The notes under the pieces were generated by a model. It searched no databases, was not told where the DNA came from, and saw nothing but the letters and a program-made list of their open reading frames with translations. Of a stretch of DNA of 15,355 nucleotides, positions 1 through 6,375 are shown piece after piece. A program made the position numbers and the translations under genes. Origin of the DNA: CAZTCJ01 sp964612085 (lineage in GTDB: Bacteria > Pseudomonadota > Alphaproteobacteria > JAJFIK01); the NCBI GenBank assembly GCA_964612085.1, contig CAZTCJ010000087.1, positions 1 through 15,355 of the forward strand, in the 5' to 3' direction. How positions within the stretch are numbered: position 1 is the first letter of the stretch; each line of letters starts with the position of its first letter.

Positions 1-636
1 CTTGCGGAAATATTCGACCGCGGAGCAGACGTTGTTGGCGACGTAGAGGGACTGGAGGTCGTTGGAGCCGACCACGATCACCTTCTGGCACATGTCGCGG
101 GCGATCGGCAGGCCGAATCCTCCGCACACCACGTCGCCCAGGAAGTCGAGCAGCACGTAATCGAAGCCCCAGTCATGGAAGCCGAGCTTTTCCAGCAGCT
201 CGAAACCGTGAATGATGCCGCGTCCGCCGCAGCCCCGGCCCACTTCCGGACCGCCCAGCTCCATAGCGAACACGCCGTCGCGCTTGAAGCAGACATCGGA
301 GACTTCCACCTCCTCGCCCGCCAGCTTCTTCTTGGTCGAGGTCTCGATGATGGTCGGGCAGGCCCGCCCGCCGAACAGCAGCGAGGTGGTATCGCTTTTC
401 GGATCGCAGCCGATCAGCAGCACCCGCTTGCCCTGCTGGGCCATCATGTAAGACAGGTTGGCGAGGGTGAAGCTCTTGCCGATGCCGCCCTTGCCGTAAA
501 TGGCAATGATCTGCGTTTCTTTCTTGGGCTCGTCCGTATGCACAGGATCGGGCTCAATCGCAGCTTCCGTCCGCAACCGGTCGGTCATATCGGCCATATC
601 GCGCGGCGTTTCAGGCCCGTCATAAGACGTGGTCAT
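1..636 (-). CDS. bchX: Chlorophyllide a reductase iron protein BchX (partial, N-terminal 212 residues)
   Basis: BchX is the ATP-dependent 4Fe-4S iron protein of chlorophyllide a oxidoreductase. It passes electrons to BchYZ, which reduces ring B on the way to bacteriochlorophyll a. Reading the minus strand from 636 gives 212 uninterrupted codons that run off the window start, so the C-terminus is missing. The nitrogenase-iron-protein (NifH/BchL-like) fold is plain: a P-loop GKGGIGKS at residues 48-55, GCDPKSD at 76-82, and the two expected cluster ligands, C136 in GRGCGGRG and C171 in DVVCGGFG. The roughly 40-residue hydrophilic N-terminal extension before the P-loop is typical of BchX and separates it from BchL. 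The start ATG overlaps the bchC stop (ATGA, 633-636), implying translational coupling in crtE-crtF-bchC-bchX. bchY and bchZ would be expected beyond the left edge. The identification is secure. Confidence 0.97.
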   Translation of the reverse strand, partial: MTTSYDGPETPRDMADMTDRLRTEAAIEPDPVHTDEPKKETQIIAIYGKGGIGKSFTLANLSYMMAQQGKRVLLIGCDPKSDTTSLLFGGRACPTIIETSTKKKLAGEEVEVSDVCFKRDGVFAMELGGPEVGRGCGGRGIIHGFELLEKLGFHDWGFDYVLLDFLGDVVCGGFGLPIARDMCQKVIVVGSNDLQSLYVANNVCSAVEYFRK

Positions 637-1568
637 GCGCAATCTCTCCAGTCTAGGATCATTTTCAAACAAGCCGGATCGCCGAAAGCGGTCCGGTAGG
701 CTGAGTCCGCCTCTCCGGCGGGAACGCGATGGGTGATCAGTCCGTCCAGGGACAGAGATCCCGCATCGATGAAGCGGCTGACCGCTTCCAAATCGGGAGC
801 CTTCCATTCCGCCGCAATGCGAATGCGCGCCTCGCGCATGAAAGCGGGCGGGAAGGTGAAGCTCAAAGGTTCGCTGTAAAAGCCCGCCAGCACCACTTCG
901 CCGCCGAAGGCCAAACGGGCAATCAGCGTATCGAGCAGGCCGGCATCGCCGCTTGCGTCGCAGATCACGGTGTAATCCTTGCGCGGATCGTTTTGCGGAT
1001 CGACGACCTGATACCCTTGCGCGCCGGTTGCGCGGTCGGGGTTGAGTTCCCAGACCGTGGGCGCGGGATGACCGGCGGCGAGCGTCAGGCGGGCGAGCAG
1101 CCGGCCCACGACACCATGGCCAATGATGAGATCCGGAGGCGGACCGCCGGCGATCGCATGCTGGGCGGTGGCGGCAAGCGCCATCAGGGTGCCCTGCTCG
1201 GCCAGATCCTCCTGAAGTGGAATGACCTTGTCGCCCGGCACGACCACCCGGGCCGCCGCGCCGCCGAACAGGCCGCGCACATCGCCGAAACAGCGCGCGC
1301 CCGGCACGAACACCCGGTCGCCGATCCGGCGCCCGGCTTTGGGGCCCGCCTCGCGTACCCGGCCGACGGATTCGTAGCCCGGCACCAGGGGATAGCCCAT
1401 GCCCGGGAAGGGCGGCATGCGGCCGGACCACAACAGGCGTTCCGTGCCCGTGCTGATCCCGCTCCATTCGATATCCACGACAATGTCCTCGTCGCCCGGG
1501 GGCGACAGGTCGAGCCGTTTGAGCGCCAAGCGCTCCGGCTCTTCAAGGACAACGGCCATGGTCTGCAT
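633..1568 (-). CDS. bchC: 3-hydroxyethyl bacteriochlorophyllide a dehydrogenase BchC
   Basis: BchC oxidises the 3-(1-hydroxyethyl) group of bacteriochlorophyllide to the 3-acetyl group, a late step of bacteriochlorophyll a synthesis. The 311-residue product has the usual family length. It is a medium-chain dehydrogenase/reductase: the N-terminal GroES-like part contains SGISTGTE (about 37-43) and the conserved stretch PPFPGMGYPLVPGYES (52-67), followed by a Rossmann fold with GHGVVGRL at 150-157. The start at 1568 aligns with the known N-terminus of the family and has AAGAGG about 5 nt upstream; an ATG three codons later is a weaker alternative. The stop overlaps the bchX start by 4 nt. The gene follows crtF after 134 nt that hold its own promoter and two PpsR/CrtJ-type sites, so it can be read both from crtE and from its own promoter. 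Confidence 0.96.
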   Translation of the reverse strand: MQTMAVVLEEPERLALKRLDLSPPGDEDIVVDIEWSGISTGTERLLWSGRMPPFPGMGYPLVPGYESVGRVREAGPKAGRRIGDRVFVPGARCFGDVRGLFGGAAARVVVPGDKVIPLQEDLAEQGTLMALAATAQHAIAGGPPPDLIIGHGVVGRLLARLTLAAGHPAPTVWELNPDRATGAQGYQVVDPQNDPRKDYTVICDASGDAGLLDTLIARLAFGGEVVLAGFYSEPLSFTFPPAFMREARIRIAAEWKAPDLEAVSRFIDAGSLSLDGLITHRVPAGEADSAYRTAFGDPACLKMILDWRDCA

Positions 1569-1643
1569 TGCAGCCTCTTGGGTTCACATGCTCGGGGTGA
1601 GGGTGTCCGGACTGGACGGCCCCCCTTCCCTTGATCTCTGATT

Positions 1644-1661
1644 TGTCAGTCTAGCTTGACA
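1644..1661. promoter_or_regulatory. PpsR/CrtJ-type operator, promoter-proximal site of bchC
   Basis: The sequence TGTCAGTCTAGCTTGACA fits TGT-N12-ACA exactly, the recognition palindrome of the repressor PpsR (CrtJ). It covers the predicted bchC -10 element. Its reverse complement occurs base for base at 3735-3752, between crtE and crtD. Binding by PpsR is inferred from the known motif; no ppsR gene lies in this window. Confidence 0.85.
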
Positions 1662-1675
1662 TAAGGGACTGTCAA
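1648..1675 (-). promoter_or_regulatory. Predicted sigma70-type promoter of bchC
   Basis: On the minus strand a perfect -35 TTGACA (1675-1670) is followed after 16 nt by TAGACT (1653-1648), a 4/6 match to the -10 consensus. Both elements lie inside the two operator palindromes, so repressor binding would block polymerase directly. Transcription would start near 1641, about 70 nt before the bchC start codon. The same element pair and spacing recur in front of crtD. Confidence 0.65.
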
Positions 1676-1687
1676 GCAGACCAGACA
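1670..1687. promoter_or_regulatory. PpsR/CrtJ-type operator, promoter-distal site of bchC
   Basis: The sequence TGTCAAGCAGACCAGACA is a second exact TGT-N12-ACA match, separated from the first site by 8 bp (1662-1669). It covers the predicted bchC -35. Paired palindromes 8 bp apart over -35 and -10 are the arrangement known for cooperative CrtJ binding at Rhodobacter capsulatus bchC. The site begins close behind the crtF stop codon. Confidence 0.85.
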
Positions 1688-1702
1688 CTTCAAAGGTAAA
1701 AT

Positions 1703-2812
1703 TCACCTGACGCGTGCGGTGACTACGCGAACGAGCATGGGCATACGCGTGTAGATGGCGCGTATCTCCGCAAATCCCGTTTGTTTCAGGAGGTGTGTCA
1801 GCTCTTCCAGGGTCCGGGGACGGCCGCTGCCCATCGCCCAGAGGTACAGGCCGAAATAAGCGTCCCCAATGGGCTCGGCATTGCGGGTGCCGGCCATGGG
1901 CTCGGCCACCAGAAGTGTTCCGTCCTGGGGCAAGGCCCGGCGGGCGGCCTGGAGAATCGTCACCACCGCCTCGTCCTCATGGTCGTGAAGGATGCGCACC
2001 AGGGAGATCAGATCCGCGCCGTCCGGCAGGGAATCGCTGAAAAAGTCGCCGCCATGGACCGTCAGCCGGTTGCCGAGCCCCAGCGCCTCGAAACGCGCGC
2101 GGGCCCGTTCGGCCACGGGCGGCAGATCGAACAGCATGAGAGCAAGGCCGGGATTCGTTTCGGCCACGGCTTTGAGGAACGCCCCTTCGCCCCCGCCCAT
2201 ATCCAGCAGGCGCTTATGACGGCCGACCGGATAGGCGGCCAGGACCTCCTCGGCGATAAAGGACTGGGAGGCGGCCATAAGGGCGCTGTAGCCGGAGACG
2301 GCCTGGGAATCGACCGCGCCGGGCTGGTCCGAGCGGGCATAGGCCCAATAGCGCGACAGGGCCGTGTCCTTGGAGCGGTCGGCGAGCAGGGCCAGGGGAT
2401 CGTGCAGATCACCGTAAAGCAGGCTGTGATGCTCGACCATGGCGGCGATCCCGGGATTGCCGATCATGGACGCCCCAAGCGGCCCGAGCCCGAAACGCGC
2501 GGCCCCCCGGTTTTCCGCTAAATCAAGAGAGACGGCAGCCTTGAGCAGGCGCGTCAAACCCTCTTCCGGCACGCCGGTGCGCGCCGCCAGCTCGGCGGCG
2601 GTTTGCGGTTTTTCATGAAGGCTTTCAAACAGGTCGAGGCGCACACAGGCCAGCAGGACCTGGGAGTAGACGAAGCCCGCGCACAAATCGAAAAGCGCCC
2701 GCGCCCGTTTGCGGGCGATGGGGCGCGTGAAGGGATTGGCGGCGGCCCAGGAGCGGAATCCCGGGCTTGCCAGCAAACGATCCCGGAAATCGAGCCAGCG
2801 GTCCTTGAACAC
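1703..2812 (-). CDS. crtF: Carotenoid 1-hydroxyl O-methyltransferase CrtF
   Basis: CrtF uses S-adenosylmethionine to methylate the tertiary hydroxyl added by CrtC, giving the methoxy groups of spheroidene/spirilloxanthin-type carotenoids. The 369-residue product has an N-terminal winged-helix dimerisation region (about 35-115) and a C-terminal class I methyltransferase domain. SAM-binding motif I is LLDMGGGEG at 202-210, GGDFF follows at 254-258, and RILHDHED at 273-280 holds the histidine expected of plant-type O-methyltransferases. The start codon is GTG at 2812, 12 nt after the crtE stop. A GAGG lies about 10 nt upstream and no better start is available. It is cotranscribed with crtE, and reading through its end feeds bchC and bchX. 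The length is slightly under the roughly 390 residues of the Rhodobacter protein. Confidence 0.95.
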   Translation of the reverse strand: MFKDRWLDFRDRLLASPGFRSWAAANPFTRPIARKRARALFDLCAGFVYSQVLLACVRLDLFESLHEKPQTAAELAARTGVPEEGLTRLLKAAVSLDLAENRGAARFGLGPLGASMIGNPGIAAMVEHHSLLYGDLHDPLALLADRSKDTALSRYWAYARSDQPGAVDSQAVSGYSALMAASQSFIAEEVLAAYPVGRHKRLLDMGGGEGAFLKAVAETNPGLALMLFDLPPVAERARARFEALGLGNRLTVHGGDFFSDSLPDGADLISLVRILHDHEDEAVVTILQAARRALPQDGTLLVAEPMAGTRNAEPIGDAYFGLYLWAMGSGRPRTLEELTHLLKQTGFAEIRAIYTRMPMLVRVVTARVR

Positions 2813-2824
2813 GGGGGCCGCGCC

Positions 2825-3694
2825 TCAAGCCGCGCTCTGGGCCAGTTTCTTGGGCACGAGCCGTTTGGCCTGGAGCCGCACCAGATCCTTGAGATCGTTG
2901 GCCCCGGCACAGTCGGGAATCGCGGCGACCGCTTCGCCCACCAGCGCCGACAGCCTGGTCATGGCGCCGTCGAGACCATAGGCGGCGACCGCATTGGGCC
3001 GGTCATGGAGCACGTCTTGGCCCACGGGCTTGCCCAGATCCTCCTCGTCGCCAGCGGCGTCGCGGATATCGTCGGCCACCTGATAGGCCTTGCCAAGCCA
3101 GTCGCCGACCGCGCGCCAGGGGGCCGGATCGGCCCCGGCGGCGGCCGCGCCCGCCGCCGTCGCCGCCACGAACAGCGCCCCGGTCTTGGCCTGCTGATAG
3201 GCCTCCAGATCGGGATCCGGTTCGCTTTCCCAGGCCTGGCCCGCGATGATGCCGTTCGGCATGCCGATGCTCTTGGAAATCGTCAGCATGACCGGCGCCA
3301 GCCGTTCCGGCACGCCCATGCTGGATTTCGCCAGAATTTCGAAGGCCAGCACGATCAGCGCATCGCCCGCCAGGACGGCCAGGGGCGCGCCATAGGCCTT
3401 ATGGACCGACGGTTTGCCGCGTCTGAGGCCGGCATCGTCGAAACAAGGCAAGTCGTCATGGACCAACGAGCCGCAGTGTAATAATTCGATGGCAGCCAAG
3501 GTGGCATCGGTAAAGGCGGGCCGGTCGTCGCCGCAGGCTTTGGCAACGGCCAGACAGAGCTGGGGACGCACCCGCGCGCCGCCTGGAAAGACCGCATGGC
3601 GCATGGCTTCCGCCAAAAGCGGCGGCGCACCGGGCTTGGCGATCCTGGCCATGGCCGTTTCAAGAGCTGTCTCGATCCGTGTGGGCATATCCAT
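2825..3694 (-). CDS. crtE: Geranylgeranyl diphosphate synthase CrtE
   Basis: CrtE elongates farnesyl diphosphate with isopentenyl diphosphate to GGPP, the precursor of carotenoids and of the bacteriochlorophyll side chain. From the ATG at 3694 the product has 289 residues. It is an all-helical trans-prenyltransferase: the first Asp-rich motif is HDDLPCFDD (79-87), followed by RRGKPSVHKAYG (91-102), the purple-bacterial GQAWESEPD (152-160), and the second Asp-rich motif DDIRD (208-212). The open frame continues up to an ATG at 3727. I prefer 3694 because AGGCGG (3706-3701) sits 6 nt before it and because an operator-like palindrome and a predicted promoter occupy 3709-3740. ATGs at 3700 and 3688 are also possible. 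It is the first gene of the crtE-crtF-bchC-bchX run and is divergent from crtD. Confidence 0.95.
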   Translation of the reverse strand: MDMPTRIETALETAMARIAKPGAPPLLAEAMRHAVFPGGARVRPQLCLAVAKACGDDRPAFTDATLAAIELLHCGSLVHDDLPCFDDAGLRRGKPSVHKAYGAPLAVLAGDALIVLAFEILAKSSMGVPERLAPVMLTISKSIGMPNGIIAGQAWESEPDPDLEAYQQAKTGALFVAATAAGAAAAGADPAPWRAVGDWLGKAYQVADDIRDAAGDEEDLGKPVGQDVLHDRPNAVAAYGLDGAMTRLSALVGEAVAAIPDCAGANDLKDLVRLQAKRLVPKKLAQSAA

Positions 3695-3708
3695 GACCAT
3701 CCGCCTCA

Positions 3709-3726
3709 TGTCAATCAAACTTGTCA
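3709..3726. promoter_or_regulatory. Near-consensus PpsR/CrtJ-type operator near the crtE start
   Basis: The sequence TGTCAATCAAACTTGTCA matches TGT-N12-ACA except for one base (TCA instead of ACA). It lies exactly 8 bp (3727-3734) from the perfect site at 3735-3752, the same pairing as at bchC. It ends in TTGTCA, which would serve as -35 of crtD. It falls inside the longest possible crtE frame, which is one reason to place the crtE start downstream of it. Confidence 0.6.
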
Positions 3727-3740
3727 TGTTTTAGTGTCAA
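3713..3740 (-). promoter_or_regulatory. Possible promoter of crtE, overlapping the crtD promoter
   Basis: On the minus strand TTGACA (3740-3735) is followed after 16 nt by TTGATT (3718-3713). The -35 is perfect and the -10 is poor (3/6), but its position within the palindrome pair mirrors the bchC layout. If used, the transcript starts around 3706 and leaves only a very short leader before the ATG at 3694. This is a weak prediction resting mainly on symmetry. Confidence 0.4.
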
Positions 3741-3748
3741 GCTAGACT
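3721..3748 (+). promoter_or_regulatory. Predicted sigma70-type promoter of crtD
   Basis: A -35 TTGTCA (3721-3726, 5/6 to consensus) and a -10 TAGACT (3743-3748) are separated by 16 nt. The -10 hexamer, the spacing and the placement within two palindromes are the same as in the bchC promoter. The predicted transcript start near 3755 lies about 35 nt before the crtD ATG. Confidence 0.6.
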
Positions 3749-3752
3749 GACA
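3735..3752. promoter_or_regulatory. PpsR/CrtJ-type operator between crtE and crtD
   Basis: The sequence TGTCAAGCTAGACTGACA is a perfect TGT-N12-ACA palindrome. It is the exact reverse complement of the bchC site at 1644-1661, all 18 bases including the variable middle. It contains the predicted -10 of crtD on the plus strand and a perfect TTGACA -35 on the minus strand for crtE, so one bound repressor could shut both divergent units. Confidence 0.85.
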
Positions 3753-3789
3753 CAGGATCAGACCGTGTCAATGGGGCAATGGCGGGAAT

Positions 3790-5331
3790 ATGAGTTCAGC
3801 AGACGACCGGATCGTCATTATCGGGGCAGGCATGGGCGGTTTGAGCGCCGCCTTGGCCTTGAGCGCGCAAGGCCTGCCGGTGACGGTTCTGGACCGCGCG
3901 GCCGCGCCCGGCGGCAAGATGCGCACGCTCGAACCCCAGGACCGGCCCATCGATGTGGGCCCGACGGTGTTCACCATGCGCTGGGTTTTCGAGGCGCTGT
4001 TCGATGGGGCCGGTCTGAGCTTTGCCGATCATCTGGACGTCAAGCCGGCCCAAACGCTGGCCCGCCACAGTTGGGGCCCCGGAGAGCGTCTCGATCTGTT
4101 CGCCGACGAGCGTGAGTCCGCCGACGCCATCGCCGCCTTTTCGGGCCCGGAGGAAGGACGGCGCTATCTCGCCTTTTGCGCCCGTGCCCGCGAAATCTTC
4201 CAGACGCTCGAAACCTCCTTCATGCAGGATCCCGACCCCAGCCCGTTTTCCCTGGTGCGCCATGCGGGCCTGGGCGGCTTGGGCGCGCTGTGGCGGATCG
4301 AACCGTTCACCCGGCTGTGGCAGGCCCTCGGGCGCTATTTCAAGGACGACCGCCTGCGCCAGCTCTTCGGGCGCTACGCCACCTATGCCGGATCCTCCCC
4401 GTTCCAGGCACCGGCCACCCTGATGCTGATCGCCCATGTGGAGCAGGACGGCGTCTGGTATGTGGAGGGCGGCATGCATCGCCTGGCTCAGGCGCTTGCG
4501 GGTGCGGCCGCAAAATGCGGCGCCGATATCCGCTACAATGCCCATGTGGACACCATCGGCATCGAAAAAGGCGGCGTGCGGAGCGTCACCCTGGCCTCCG
4601 GCGAACGCATCGAGGCGGGCGCGGTGATCCTGAACGCCGACGCCAGCGCGCTCGGCGCGGGCGCCTTCGGGGCCGATGCCGCGCGCGCCGTCCCCGCCCT
4701 GCCGGTCCAGGCACGCTCGCTCTCCGCCATGACCTGGGCGATGGAAGGCCGCGTGAAAGAGTTTCCCTTGTGCCGCCACACGGTGTTTTTCTCGCGCGCC
4801 TACAAGGCCGAGTTCGACGCCATCGCCCAAGGCCATATGCCGGACGAGCCGACAGTCTATATCTGTGCCCAGGACCGGGGCGACGCTCACGACGCCCCGC
4901 CGGCCGGCGGTGAGCGCCTGTTTTGCCTGATCAACGCGCCGGCGACCGGCGACCGCCATCCCTTCGACAGGAAAGAGACCGACTTATGTGCCCATCGGAT
5001 GTTTCAGACTCTCAGCCGTTGCGGGCTGACGATCGAGCCCCAGGAACCGGCCATGGTGACGACACCGGCGGATTTCGAGAGGCTGTTTCCGAAGACGGGC
5101 GGCGCGCTGTACGGCCGGGCTTCACACGGCTGGCAGGCATCGTTCCAAAGACCCAAGGCGCGTACACGGATCAAGGGGCTTTATCTGGCGGGGGGCAGCA
5201 TTCATCCGGGGGCGGGCGTGCCGATGGCGGCGCTGTCGGGGCTGCTGTCAGCCCGCTGTCTGATGGCGGACCGCGCTTCGACCCGGCCGTCGGTCCGGGC
5301 GGTTATGCCTGGTGGTATGTGGATGCCCTAA
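3790..5331 (+). CDS. crtD: Hydroxyneurosporene/methoxyneurosporene desaturase CrtD
   Basis: CrtD is the C-3,4 desaturase of the acyclic carotenoid branch, acting after CrtC hydration on the way to spheroidene or spirilloxanthin. The 513-residue product is a CrtI-type FAD-dependent phytoene-desaturase-family protein. It has an N-terminal dinucleotide-binding motif VIIGAGMGGLSAAL (about 9-22), followed by LDRAAAPGGKMRT (about 34-46), and the C-terminal signature GGSIHPGAGVPMAALSG at 468-484. CrtD rather than CrtI is favoured by direct linkage to crtC and by the order crtD-crtC divergent from crtE. The start at 3790 gives the standard N-terminus; only a weak GGCGGGA precedes it. The C-terminal coding region overlaps the upstream part of the crtC reading frame. 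Confidence 0.93.
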   Translation: MSSADDRIVIIGAGMGGLSAALALSAQGLPVTVLDRAAAPGGKMRTLEPQDRPIDVGPTVFTMRWVFEALFDGAGLSFADHLDVKPAQTLARHSWGPGERLDLFADERESADAIAAFSGPEEGRRYLAFCARAREIFQTLETSFMQDPDPSPFSLVRHAGLGGLGALWRIEPFTRLWQALGRYFKDDRLRQLFGRYATYAGSSPFQAPATLMLIAHVEQDGVWYVEGGMHRLAQALAGAAAKCGADIRYNAHVDTIGIEKGGVRSVTLASGERIEAGAVILNADASALGAGAFGADAARAVPALPVQARSLSAMTWAMEGRVKEFPLCRHTVFFSRAYKAEFDAIAQGHMPDEPTVYICAQDRGDAHDAPPAGGERLFCLINAPATGDRHPFDRKETDLCAHRMFQTLSRCGLTIEPQEPAMVTTPADFERLFPKTGGALYGRASHGWQASFQRPKARTRIKGLYLAGGSIHPGAGVPMAALSGLLSARCLMADRASTRPSVRAVMPGGMWMP

Positions 5332-6191
5332 GCGACGACGGCAGTTGCGGCCTGACCATCATCGCCTTTATCGGCAGTGTCTTTTCGCCTTATTACGCCT
5401 GGTCGGGACGGCACGATCCGGCCAATCACTGTGCGCTCAACGTGGCGCTTTATGGGCCTAAGCGCAATCGCTGGGCCATGACTGAGCGAGGCCGCGACGC
5501 GCTCGCGACAACGGACACCACACTGACGATCGGGCCGAGCCATCTGGAATGGGACGGCACCGGACTGACCATCCACATCGATGAAATCACCGCGCCGCTG
5601 CCCTCGCGCATTCGCGGCACGGTGCGGCTGATCCCGTCCGGTCTTAATGGACAGAGCTTCGGTCTGGACCGCCAGGGCCGCCACCATTGGCGCCCCATCG
5701 CGCCGCGCTCACGGGTCGAGGTCGCCTTGAGTCAGCCCGATCTGCGCTGGAGCGGATCGGGCTATTTCGACACCAATGCGGGCAGCGAATCGCTGGAAGA
5801 AGGCTTTGTTCAGTGGAACTGGTCGCGGGCCGAAATTCCCGGCGGCGCGGCCGTGCTCTACGATCCGGTGCGGCGCGACGGCGATCCGCTGTCCCTCGCC
5901 CTGCGCTTCGACATGGAGGGCCGCGTGGAGCCGTTCGAACCGCCGCATACGGTCGATCTGCCGCGCACCCTATGGGGCGTGTCCCGGGCCACGCGGAGCG
6001 ATCCGGGCCATCAAGCGTCGGTCATCAAAACGTTGGAAGACACGCCCTTTTACGCCCGCTCCCTGGTGTCATCCCATCTGCTGGGCACGCCCGTCACGGC
6101 CATGCATGAAAGCCTGTCCCTGACCCGGTTCGCGAGCACGGTAGTGCGGCTGATGTTGCCCTTCCGCATGCCCCGCTGGTGGTTCCGGTAA
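5256..6191 (+). CDS. crtC: Acyclic carotenoid 1,2-hydratase (hydroxyneurosporene synthase) CrtC; start uncertain
   Basis: CrtC adds water across the terminal C-1,2 double bond of neurosporene or lycopene, producing the hydroxyl that CrtF methylates. Family hallmarks are GGYAWWYVDALSDDG, IIAFIGSVFSPYYAWSGR, NHCALNVALYGP, WDGTGLTIHIDE, a YFDTNAGSE stretch and the C-terminal LEDTPFYARSLV. Coding clearly begins before 5268, because the family-like segment GPRFDPAVGPGG is present. However, the frame has no ATG, GTG or TTG between a TTG at 5019 and a GTG at 5319. I place the start provisionally at a CTG (5256), giving about 311 residues and 76 nt overlap with crtD. Alternatives are ATG 4986 (a 346-nt overlap) or GTG 5319, which loses GGYAWWY but gives about 290 residues, near the length of the Rhodobacter capsulatus protein. 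Product identity is firm; only the start is open. Confidence 0.9.
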   Translation: MSDGGPRFDPAVGPGGYAWWYVDALSDDGSCGLTIIAFIGSVFSPYYAWSGRHDPANHCALNVALYGPKRNRWAMTERGRDALATTDTTLTIGPSHLEWDGTGLTIHIDEITAPLPSRIRGTVRLIPSGLNGQSFGLDRQGRHHWRPIAPRSRVEVALSQPDLRWSGSGYFDTNAGSESLEEGFVQWNWSRAEIPGGAAVLYDPVRRDGDPLSLALRFDMEGRVEPFEPPHTVDLPRTLWGVSRATRSDPGHQASVIKTLEDTPFYARSLVSSHLLGTPVTAMHESLSLTRFASTVVRLMLPFRMPRWWFR

Positions 6192-6195
6192 CCCG

Positions 6196-6351
6196 TCAAC
6201 CGTCTTTCGACGGATCGTCATCGCCGCCGCCGTTGTCGGCATCGGATTTGTTCTTATCCCGGCGCAAGAGCCACAATTCGCGAAACGCGAAGCCTAGGAC
6301 GATCCCGCCGAAGGCGAGGAGCTCGATCAGAAGAAGGTAATTCTTGTCCAT
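6196..6351 (-). CDS. Small single-span membrane protein (51 residues), function unknown
   Basis: A short open frame reads MDKNYLLLIELLAFGG and continues to 51 residues. Residues 5-23 are strongly hydrophobic and should form one transmembrane helix. They are followed by RELWLLRRDK (positive-inside flank) and a very acidic, glycine-rich tail ending in GGGDDDPSKDG. An AGGGGAA lies about 8 nt before the ATG. It starts 24 nt after the stop of the DUF3422 gene on the same strand, so it is probably the last gene of the bchI-bchD-bchO-DUF3422 run. Its stop is only 4 nt from the convergent crtC stop. No function can be assigned. That it is a real gene is inferred from ribosome site, spacing and protein-like composition. 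Confidence 0.7.
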   Translation of the reverse strand: MDKNYLLLIELLAFGGIVLGFAFRELWLLRRDKNKSDADNGGGDDDPSKDG

Positions 6352-6375
6352 GGCGCGGTTCCCCTGACTGCCGTC

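Noticed and set aside
1631..1644. Possible FNR-type site TTGATCTCTGATTT before bchC
   Set aside because: Only the left half fits TTGAT-N4-ATCAA. The right half GATTT does not match, so there is no support for an FnrL site.
3796..4959. Long open frame (387 codons) antisense to crtD, and similar long antisense frames opposite bchC, crtF, bchD and the acyl-CoA ligase
   Set aside because: In GC-rich DNA, the strand opposite a real gene often lacks stops. The translations are Gly/Arg/His/Gln-rich without domains, and the sense genes are certain.
4923..5255. Upstream part of the crtC frame as an N-terminal extension of CrtC
   Set aside because: It is the second-frame translation of conserved CrtD sequence, compositionally odd (Gly/Arg/Asp-rich) and unlike known CrtC. 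I kept only the part from the family-like segment onward.
6200..6213. Hairpin CCGTC-TTTC-GACGG just behind crtC
   Set aside because: The 5-bp stem has no T tract and lies within the coding end of the small membrane protein, so it is not a convincing terminator.
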